A DNA stretch of 64,000 bases from Telopea speciosissima (Eukaryota > Streptophyta > Magnoliopsida > Proteales > Proteaceae). The notes under the pieces are model-generated. The model was given only the letters and a program-made list of their open reading frames with translations, was not told the DNA's origin and did not search any database. Below are positions 46,129 to 64,000 of the stretch, in pieces; the first letter of the stretch is position 1, and each line of letters starts with the position of its first letter. The position numbers and the translations under genes were made by a program. Where the stretch lies: assembly GCF_018873765.1 (NCBI RefSeq), contig NC_057916.1, forward strand, positions 25,839,001 through 25,903,000, read 5' to 3'.

Positions 46129-46981
46129 GAGAAAATTACATGTACCCCCCTGGTATTTGAAATAATAACAGAACACCCCCTAGTTTCACCTTTTACAAAT
46201 AACCCCTGATGGCTCAGGTGCTGGTAAACTGGTGATAGTTTTGAAAGTAAAAAGACAATTTTACCCTTATTTACTTTCTTCTCCTCCAAAACGAATAAAC
46301 CCTAATTGATTTAGGGTTTTGCTTACACACCATCTCCGACGAAGCTTGCAGAAGACAAACCGTCTCCGACGGACATCCCCTGGCCCAGCCACCCTCTGGT
46401 GAAGGTTACTCCCGCCACCGCCCCTCTTTCTCTGTAATTTTTTTGAAGGTCAAACACTGGAACCATTGCGTCAGGGTTGGAGCTGTGTCCGCATCTCTCC
46501 TTTGTTCTCTGATTTTCTCTCTATCGTCTCAGGTTTGGAGCTGAGGGTGTAAGGTCTTCGTTCCCTTTTATCGAAGAGAGAGATATGCCTCTCCTCTCAT
46601 CTGTGTTGCTAGCGAAGAAGTTGTAGGATCAGGGCTTTTTCTCCAAAAGCTGGCATTTCTTCTTCTGGGTGTTCTGCCTCACCACAAATTGGGCTTAAAT
46701 CCATTGATTCCCTCTGCTTCCTCTTCGCATCTCCCTCGATCTCTTCGAGTGTGTTAGACGGTTTATCTTCTGCAGCTCATCAAAGTTGGAGCTGTGTGCG
46801 CATCTCTCTTTCGTTCTCGAATATTCTCGCCGTCGTCTCAGGTATAGCACCTCCATATAAAAGCCCCAAGTAGAGCCCAAATTAACAGTTCGTTTATGCC
46901 TTGAGATCTCATTTCCCTCCCTTTTATTCTCGCTTTCTTTGCAACTATCAAATCGAAAAGCTTCTACTTCTACTTCTACTT

Positions 46982-47027
<46 letters not shown>

Positions 47028-47600
47028 TAAAGCCACGTCCACTACCATTTTGGATCAGGTAATGCTCAACAGTGAACACCTTTTGAATTTGAGCTCCTTT
47101 CACCTGATCTGACATTGTTTTATTTGTGTTCGGAAATCTAGCAGTTAAAATTTTATCTGATTCAAATGGTTTTCGAATTCAATTTCAAGCTTACATCCTT
47201 TTATTTTTGTCTTAATTCATACTTGGATCTCCATACTATAATCTGTGGAGACTATTCTTTCTCTAAAATTTATCTTTGTAGTAGCTCTCCATCAGATCTG
47301 GTTCTGGAATCTTGGGACTATTGGAGATTGATTCATAAGATTGCATCTCAATTTTGTTCTTGAGGTTTTTACGTGTCTCTGTTTTACAAAGGAAGAAGAA
47401 GTGTCTTTGTTTTACAAAGGAAGAAGAAGATAGAAGGGTAATAGAGTCATTTTAAAATTTTAACTACAACTAACGATTTAAACTTAATTGTAAGGACTTA
47501 TTTGTAAGCCTTCTAATTATCCAAGAGTGCACGTAAAAGGTGAAACTAGAGGAGTGTTCTGTTATTGTTTTAAACACTAGGGGGTGTATGTAATTTTCTC
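46129..47600. mobile_element. Mutator-like element (Pack-MULE candidate), 1472 bp, exact 9-bp TSD
   Basis: The left end GAGAAAATTACATGTACCCC and the inverted right end GAGAAAATTACATACACCCC continue as inverted repeats for about 65 bp (shared 'aataacagaacac', 'ctagtttcaccttttac'). An exact 9-bp target duplication AAAGATAAA flanks it (46120-46128 and 47601-47609). The interior has no transposase. It has gene-like composition: a CT-rich leader (46986-47022), splice-site-like 'cgtctcaggt' sites, and an internal duplication with a 310-bp offset. Non-autonomous MULEs with captured host sequence are called Pack-MULEs; the donor gene is not identified. It sits in the VAMP727 5' flank. Confidence 0.85.
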
Positions 47601-47609
47601 AAAGATAAA

Positions 47610-50600
47610 AACAAACGGAAGATGGAACGTCAAAATCAAATGAACCCGAAAATTTTTCAACTCTCACCTGATAAGAGGGCCTCGTTATTTTTCTATTGCT
47701 AGAAATTAGGGGTGGGTCAATTTCAGGCCCGGCTCTGCAGGCCTGACCGGGTTGGTCCGGTTAAAATCCGAAGCAGATAGACTTGATTTGTAAATGTGCC
47801 GGGTTCAATCCCAACCCGTTTATAATCCGCCATTCCAATGCACATCTTAGGACCGTTGGATACCCGACCGGCCGACTGAAAACGAGACCCTTTTGCCCTG
47901 TCTAAGCTGGACCTAGCCTGCCCAGTTAAAATAGAGCCTTATTTGTTTGTCTGCTTTTCCTTGTTAAATTATTCATTTATTTGCTTTTTTCTCTAGTTTT
48001 ATATAGCTTAGCAGAGCCAATTGAACCAGGGTCATACTAATATGAATTTAGAGCTACATAGAAACTATAAAATCGGAACAATAACATTAACAATTTCACT
48101 CACGTTGAGTTAGTGAGTTACTCTTAATTTTTTAGGCCCATTTGTTGGTTGGGTTTATACTGGTGAAGGATGAAAATTTGAATTTTCCAAGTTGTAGAAT
48201 ATTTTTCTGTTTTTACATTTTATTATTAGCTTATTCTCTGTTTGAGTTAGGAAATAATCTGTTTAGAGCCCGTTTACAGTAAAGCGGCTCATTAGCCCGC
48301 CTTTGGCCCAGTTTAGACCCGTTTAGCCCAAATATAGGTAGCCCGATTAAAGACCGAAATAAGACAAGACCATGCTTGCCCAATGCAAGCCTGAATACTT
48401 AAACGGTCAGACAAGGGTCACATGGTACAAGAGTGAAAATTGGTGAGGCCCGATTAGGACCGACCGAGCCCGACAGATTGGCACTCCTACATGAAATAAA
48501 CTTAAAGGAACAATTCAGTTTAAAAAATGGGGAATCGGATCGGGAATGGTAGGACCGGCCCGGATTCCGACTGAATCAATCCATCCGATTCATGTCAAGA
48601 AACCCGATAATCGTTGAGCATTCAGATCGATCTGAATGCCAATTTCGTGTTTAACATTTGCCATATGTGAAGTCAAGTAGGTCCAAACATTGTAGAAATA
48701 TAAAACCATGGCGCTTCCCTCACAAATTGGTAAAAAAAATAACAAGATTTTGGAAAGGATCAAATCTTCCTTCATCCAATGGTGAGAATAGAATATATCC
48801 AGTCATGGGATTTGATTCTCTAAATGGATCAAAGATTAGTGTTTCAGACCTTCATCATCGTTAAAGGGGAAATTAATGATGGAACTCATTGTTGTAAGAG
48901 TTCTATCGTAACATCAAATCACTGTGGATGAAGAGATTCTCTTGTTATCTTGTTGATGAAAAACTTTTGCCTTTCAAAATCATAAAAAAATATAGAATTT
49001 TTATGATATGATTGAAAATTTATGAACGCATGACAATTTGGAGGATACGTTATCATTTATTTTTTCACTTCACATCACTCTGTTATTTATTTATGGGAAT
49101 TTATTTAATGTTCAGCGTGTCTTAAAAGCAAAAAAAATTCTTCAATTAACTAGAATCAAAACAAGCATTAATCAAGATATAATAATACTTCACTATACCG
49201 TAAATGTAAATAAATTTCTGATTTATATAAAAAAGAAAGAACCACTTTTAACTGTAGTTTCTTTTATGGTACTTCACCTTTTGGAGTATTCTCTACTCTC
49301 TAAACAACCAATCCAGTTAACTTGTCATAGTAATTGGAAGGGTTTCGTATAAGTTTTTACGATCATCTTGCCCATAATTCGCACCTACATACACATAACA
49401 GTACATCACCATCTCGATTTTAGACTCCGACAAACGTTGTTGCGTGATTTATAAGAACCTAAAAGGCAAATCAATTTTCCTTGGAACCATTTGCACTTCC
49501 TCGGATCATTGACTGTTTGATCCTAATAACTTAATTTTCTTTTTAATGACAAGAGGAATAATTTTGGAGACAATTTTGGTAACCAGGGTGAAGAGAATAT
49601 AACCATTGGGTGTCTCTTTATTCCTTCCTCACTAATCCGAAATGCCCTAAGCATTATTTCAAGACTTATCCTATCACCATATCCATGGATAAAAAGATTC
49701 TCTCTTCATCAAGTGTTACCTCTTTATTGATCACAGTCGTTGAAGGTTAACTTGCTGAACTTCTCATGAATAAATGATGCCTCGAGATAGATTCATTCAG
49801 TAAGGGATCCACGTTGTCTGATGGTTGAGAATTTCAGTGTTAACCCCACAACTCATTATGTGAAAAGACATTGCAAGGAATCCCCATTCAACATTGTAGG
49901 GATACGATCTCTATCGCTCATAAATGGGAAGTGAATAGCAGCTGCTTGACCAATTGATCGATGGCTTGCCAGTAAGCCTCCAGGAGGCCAAGGGATCAAC
50001 TACCCTATTTCACATTTGAGCTACAAAACAAACTACAAGTGCAAGTTTGGTCCTGTTAGCATGAACCCTCCCTGAGCCGATACAAGGCCTGAACTGAGAT
50101 ACCCTGGCCCAAAGGGTGAATCAAGGCTGAAAATTTCTGGCCTTGAGACAGGGTCGGACCGGGCCATGGTTGAATCCTCGGGCTAAACCCAGCCCAACCT
50201 TGTTTTAGGTTATACTATAAAATAAACTTTAAACATCACACATTTTGGTATATAATATATTATATATTTTATTATAATATTATTTATATAAAATTGATTA
50301 TTTTCTCTCTGGTCTAGCTCAGCCCATGCATCTATCCCTTCCCCTCCCCCCATAATCAGGGCCAAATAGGATCAGCCCGACTGTACCCTGAGGGCTGGTA
50401 AGGTTTGGATTTTCAGGCCTAGGGCCAAGGTCGGGCTGGGGTTTTAAAAAGCCCAGCCCAACCCGACCCTGTTGCAGCCCTAAAGCAACAAAACAAATCC
50501 CCTACCCTTCATTGTTATTATTTTTTCGGTAGAATTGAATCTTCATCATTCAAGCCAGTAAAGGTTCACAGCCAATGTGCCAGAAACACATGCCAACTAT

Positions 50601-50982
50601 ACCAGGCTGTCATCTGAGAATTCTGCTCGATTTCTCAAGAACCTCTTGGTTCGTTCTACACAATGTATAAACCTTAGCCTCATTCTTTCAAGAAAACACC
50701 AGGAACCAATTCATCATTTTTGTGATTAATACAGTCACAGACCAATTTACATTATGCTGAGTCTTAAAGAAATTAAGTTTTCCCCACTTGGGGTGAACTG
50801 ACTGAATTTCATTAGGGAATTCCATAAGTTAAACACAACATTTTAATCTTCAAATGAAATAAATTTGAAGAATAATGGACATGGTATCACTATGATTAAG
50901 CAGATGGTCTGGAACACTTGCACAAATTCTTCCCAAACCTACCTGCTCATAATCTGTCTTAATAAGAGCAGTTTCATGTTAA
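47610..50982. other. Intergenic spacer between VAMP727 promoter side and AMMECR1 3' end
   Basis: Includes the hAT-like element 47707-48489 and a G/C-rich repeat with 'gcccagccc' and 'gtcgggctgggg' ends (about 50090-50485) around a TA-rich core. It also includes AT-rich DNA from 48500 to 50000 with no recognisable exon. The AMMECR1 3' UTR lies below 50983. Confidence 0.45.
47707..48489. mobile_element. hAT-like non-autonomous element, 783 bp
   Basis: Ends are TAGGGGTGGGTCAATTTC and the inverted TAGGAGTGCCAATCTG. Flanking 8-mers CTAGAAAT and CATGAAAT agree at six of eight positions, a possible decayed target duplication. The interior shares 'gcccgtttagccc' and 'cggttaaaatcc' style blocks with the 787-bp element at 24724-25510. 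There is no open frame. Confidence 0.55.
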
Positions 50983-59927
<8,945 letters not shown>

Positions 59928-62900
59928 CTTCAACCACGTGAAATGGGGAAACTTACGGGCGGAAACGGAAGCCTGGGTCAGAGTTTTCAAAGCACGATCA
60001 ATAGATCGGTTGAGCCTCGTAATAGCCGAAAAGTGAATCGAACCAACCAACTCCGCAGTTAGGGCTTTTAAATCAAGGCTTTCACGGTAAAGAAGAGAAG
60101 AAGAAGAACAGGAAAACTAAGAACTCTGACCAGAGCTCCGTTTCGAGTTCCGACCTTCGTTTCAAAATAAATATCATAAACAATGAGAAGTAAAGGAGAA
60201 GAAGCAAAGTAATAAAGTAGGACCATTAAGCATTACTTTTTCCCACTCCAAGTCTCCAACACTCCAACCATACGTCCATACGGCTCCTCTGAAATTAAAA
60301 ATTCGTTATATTTCCCATATTGCCCTTGTTTGCTATCAATCTGACTGTTATGATCTCAAACCGTTCAAAGCTCATTTCATCAATGAGATGAACCCTTCGA
60401 TTGGAGAGACGGGAAAGTCCCCATATGTTGAGTTAATCTAAGAAAATTAGTGTGGGGGGTAATATTGTAAATTGATAAAGATGTCAACATATTGAGGCCC
60501 TTTTAATTTCTTCTTTCTTTCCATTGAAGTGGACTTGGAAAGCTTTAAAATTGCCCAATTAACAAAAGGCAAAAGAGAAAAAGAAAGAAGATACTTTGGG
60601 GGTTTCGTTCCGTGTCTACTTTACCAGATTCGTCCACACGTGTCGCACAAAAAGCCAACCGGATCCAAATGGTTCGGTAATTGGCATGTGTAGTATCGGA
60701 CCATACAGCCCAACCAGGTAAGAGGGAAAAGCATCATCTTGACAACCCGGAGCTGCCCAAGTAGCCGTTGATGTTTCCATAATTTTAGATATCGGTATAG
60801 GATTGGATTGGCCGTATCAGTGGATCCATATCGGTATCAGCCATGTCTGATACTGGTATGATGTTGATATGTATTACTGGTATCGACTCAAAAGGTGCTC
60901 TTTTTCTAATTTTCGATCGATTCAAATTGAGATCGGCCAATACATACCAATATCATATTATATTGGTATCAGCCATGACTGATATTGGATAGACTGATTT
61001 CACTTCCGATATCATGAAAAACTATGGATGCTTCTCTTTCTCAAAGGATTAGCCCTCCTAGACAAATGGTCTGAAGGCCAAAACTCAACATTAATCTAGA
61101 TTGTGGATCGAGTTTTACTTCATCCATGTTGAAAGAAGAATTCCTTGGGCATGGGCAATTGGACATTGGTATCGTCATATGACCAAAGAAAATGTGAAGT
61201 CAACCCCAAACAAAAGGGAGTAGGAGTTTCATTTACTAGATTTCTCCATCACATGGTTACGTCACCAATGATGCCCCACTGTGAAGGAAAACTCATGACC
61301 AGTGGGGTATCGAAGGAAAATTTTCTCCAAGAAACAATATCCTCTATTGGGCCCTTTTGGTAAAGCTATAGTCTTTTTTTTTAAAAGCAATTTACTGTCA
61401 AGCTGCATGGCCTCTGCACCAACAAGAGGTCCAATAGGAACACATGCATGAGCATCTAAGGGGAGGGGTGGGATGATAATTTCACTGCTCCATGCGAAAG
61501 GGTGTAGGGCGTGTTGTCGAGTAGCATTTTTTCCCCTATAACTAGTGTAATTGGAATAATGGGCCCCTTTGGAAAAACTATGTTGTTTTAGAAATATTCG
61601 CATGATCACAAATATTTTTGTGTTCCAACTGAACAAATCTGAGCCAAGAAGATAAATAGAGTCAAAAAAATATATAGCAAGTGGGGATTCATGCATGGCA
61701 CCTCATCCATACACAATTCTGCAAATAGGAAGAGGGGGGGGAGAGTTTGTCATTTCGACCCATGTTGGTCTCAATCCCACAGTTATGCGTTCGATCGTGT
61801 ACATAACCTTTGACTAAAAATATTTTAGATGTACATAACAAAAAATTTGTCACAAGAAACCTACATGACTAAAAAGAGGGTTGGGAGGTTATTTTATCAA
61901 AAGAACGGTTAAAATAATAAATAAATAAAAAGATCGGTGCAAAGCTGCATGGACCCTCCATTACCATGGGGTCAGTGAGAGCACATGTGTGGGCATCCAA
62001 CAAAGGTGGGATTGTCAATTCTCCTTTCCTATGTTTGGGCACATGTTTGGGAAAACACGTCACATAACCTGGCAACCTTTTTCTTTTTCTAAAAAAAGAA
62101 AAATGCTCCAAAGAATAAAAACAGTTTGGAAATGCTTCATAAAATGAATCACTCCAACAAAACAGAAAACATTACCAAACGTGCCCATAATAGCATAACA
62201 CCAGCTCTACAGAACAGTACCTGGGTGTCAATTTGGAACTGAAACTGGACCAAATAAGCCAAACCGAATTCGGTTCCCACTAGATTTTGAAATATAAGAA
62301 TCGGGTTCGGTTCAATTCCCACATAGGAACCAAATTTCAAAACTAAAACCAAACCGAATTTAGATACTTGATACATTATCATAACTATAGTTTAAGTTTT
62401 CCTGCAACAGTGAAGAAGGAAAATCACCACGGGCGATGTGACCCACTCCTGTGTCACCATTAACTCCCATCCTCTATTTTACTAGATGAAAAATACCCCT
62501 CTCCATGCCAATGGTGAGGAGATTATCTCTTCACCTAGGGCAAAACCCAATATGGTAAAAGTATCAACAAACTCACTTCTTTGAAAACTTTCGTTTCCAC
62601 ATTTTCATCTCAGTTTAGTTTGGTTGACCAATATAATTTTTAATTCACTTCCATCCAAACAGAACCTGAAGGTTCTATCAGGTTGGATGTAGAGTGTTGC
62701 AAAGTGATGTAATGTCTTGTTTCCACATAAACTACAAATCCCCATATCCAATACCGACCTCTGGCTGCCAATTACAAGATGTCTTCTCAATAAGCAAAAT
62801 AACAGCATCGTAATCCCACTTCAAAATGGAAAATTAGAGCACAAATGCACCACTCTTAAAGCCAACATTTCGAGTTTATGGTAAGGGCCTAAATAATACA

Positions 62901-62949
62901 CTAAACTGTTGGCGATTGTAACAATTAGCAGAAGATGATTGCGCACAGA
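59928..62949. other. AMMECR1 promoter side and repeat-rich spacer
   Basis: The AMMECR1 leader occupies about 59928-60150 (CT-rich on the reverse strand, in-frame but without ATG). Beyond are a CATAGTTTT-ended element (60778-61026), two copy-like segments of a dispersed family (about 61400-61510 and 61945-62040), and a hAT-like 'gggtgtcaa..cggttcgg' remnant (about 62222-62380). No coding exon was recognised. Confidence 0.45.
60778..61026. mobile_element. GATATCGG-rich inverted-repeat element, imperfect 8-bp TSD
   Basis: The left end CATAATTTTAGATATCGG and the inverted right end CATAGTTTTTCATGATATCGG flank a 249-bp core of 'tatcggtatcagcca' repeats. Flanks GATGTTTC (60770-60777) and GATGCTTC (61027-61034) differ at one base. 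It resembles the 1802 and 30405 elements in termini and composition. Confidence 0.6.
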
Positions 62950-63214
62950 TCAATCAGAATCATGCCTCCTCTTCTCCTTTTCCCTTCTGTGTTTCCTCTT
63001 GTCATCTGAATCATGGGCACGACGCTTCTCCCGCTTTTCATGTTTCTTCTCTTCACGCCTTCTCTTCTTCCGGCTCCTTTCATCCTCTGAAGGTTCTTCG
63101 TCTTTAGTATTTCTTGCTGGTGGATTGGGCAAAGCTCCAATCTCCCTCATGGGTGAAACCTCCTTTGGCTCAACGGGAAGAGAAGTTGATTCTTCCCAGC
63201 TACCGGTTGCCCTA
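62950..63214 (-). CDS. Terminal exon of a charged nuclear protein (partial gene)
   Basis: The reverse-strand exon starts after the acceptor TTATAG (next to 63214) and ends at TGA (62950-62952), encoding 87 residues after a split codon. It begins RATGSWEESTSLPVEPKEV, has a Pro-containing linker (REIGALPNPPARN), then an Arg/Lys/Glu/Asp-rich tail (SRKKRRREEKKHEKREKRR) ending RRHDSD. Such tails are common in splicing-associated and other nuclear RNA-processing proteins. The exact family is not recognised, and the upstream exons lie beyond the window edge. A neighbouring AG inside TAG gives an alternative acceptor 3 nt downstream. Confidence 0.6.
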
Positions 63215-64000
63215 CTATAATGATCAAAATGAAGAATCAACAAGCAAAACATGTGAAGAAGTCATCATAAGAGGATATTATATTCAATGCATGCATGGAC
63301 CCAACGATAAACATTCCAACAGGATCAGAAAGCAAAATTCCAGGTAATGAATTGCTTAAATGATTTAGTAGGCCATGGTCTCCTCACATAAACGCAGAGG
63401 GGGAAGTGATTGTATTCTAATTCCTTGATTTCCTCCCCGCTCCCCCAACCCCCACCCCCACCCCCCAAAAAAATAAATAAATAAAAATAGGAGAAGGTTC
63501 TTCCTCTCAAGTGGTGACAAAATTAAAAAGAAAAGTTATGGACCAGGAAAATAGCTTTTATTGCCTTCATTCTCTCTGTTTTCTCTCTCCTAACACAACA
63601 CCACATTGGTTATCCAAAATCCAATTGAATGCAAGAAATGTAAAAGCTCACACAGCAAAGCCAGAGACAGCATGTCAAAACATAAATATTTTGTTAAAAA
63701 AAATAGCCTTATTTATTTTTTATGAAATTTGTATTTCTGTGTGTTCAACACATAATTTCTTTGCAAGTACACAGAATAAGGATTGTAACACTTTACACTT
63801 TTATATAGTCACAGAAAGGTTAGCTGTCAAAGTAAGAACAATTTCTTAACAAACTAAGATTTATTTTTAATTCACTACAAAAAAAATTATTTTTGTCTTT
63901 CAACAAATTGTAGATTTCCTTAATCTTTAGCATTTTTCTGTTAAAAGAATTCAAGCTCAACAATTGGTTACTGAATACAGATCATGGGCTTAGGCCAAGC
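63215..64000. other. Intron sequence of the partial 3'-most gene
   Basis: No second exon of the gene ending at 62950 was recognised here, so this is probably its last intron. It contains a C/A-rich tract (about 63448-63485, CCCCCA repeats then AAATAAAT) and AT-rich DNA. Confidence 0.4.

Noticed and set aside
59928-60050. N-terminal extension of the AMMECR1 protein resembling a transit peptide
   Set aside because: The frame is open upstream but there is no in-frame ATG (60050 is TTG), and the family starts at MVSANREM.

Overview
The window is nuclear DNA from a flowering plant. The evidence is GT-AG introns interrupting proteins of plant-type families, seed-plant-specific genes (a VAMP727-type R-SNARE, a FANTASTIC FOUR protein, a CRIB-RhoGAP), an AT-rich background, and many degenerate plant retrotransposons, Au SINEs and small inverted-repeat elements. 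Gene density is low and three introns exceed 5 kb because of transposon insertions. That would fit a magnoliid, an early-diverging eudicot or another TE-rich woody plant, but the species cannot be fixed from the sequence alone.

Layout. From 1 to 4.3 kb there is only repeat-rich non-coding DNA. A ROP GTPase-activating protein (CRIB + RhoGAP, 5 coding exons) runs on + from 5024 to 13689; its 5.9-kb first coding intron holds an antisense RTE-type LINE, a copia remnant and a MITE. From 13.7 to 18.3 kb there is a dead 3'-truncated first exon of a 6-phosphogluconolactonase gene, a tRNA-like gene and several inverted-repeat elements. An intronless FANTASTIC FOUR-family gene lies on + at 18733-19698. 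From 19.7 to 28.2 kb there are LINE fragments, tandem repeats, hAT-like elements, a GC-rich MITE and a U2 snRNA fragment flanked by a target-site duplication. N-carbamoylputrescine amidase lies on - at 33731-28206 (9 exons, one GC-AG intron). VAMP727 lies on - at 45040-35662 (5 coding exons, one 8.4-kb intron), with a 1.47-kb Mutator-like element inserted in its 5' flank. An AMMECR1-domain gene lies on - at 59927-50983 (5 exons, with nested SINE and MULE insertions in intron 2). The last exon of a Lys/Arg/Glu-rich nuclear protein lies on - at 63214-62950, and the rest of that gene is outside the window.

The complete genes are unrelated housekeeping or developmental genes (ROP signalling, meristem regulation, polyamine synthesis, vacuolar/secretory membrane fusion, a conserved AMMECR1 protein). 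There is no sign of a functional cluster. For the four large multi-exon genes I checked every exon junction by reading phase; all join to full-length open frames of 519, 300, 240 and 212 residues.

I found no undescribed biological system in the sense of a new gene cluster. The more unusual material is structural: several non-autonomous elements with exact or near-exact 8-9-bp target duplications, a nested MULE-in-SINE insertion next to a 39-nt inverted templated segment, a U2 snRNA retro-insertion, and a tRNA-like locus with intact pol III boxes but an over-long anticodon arm.
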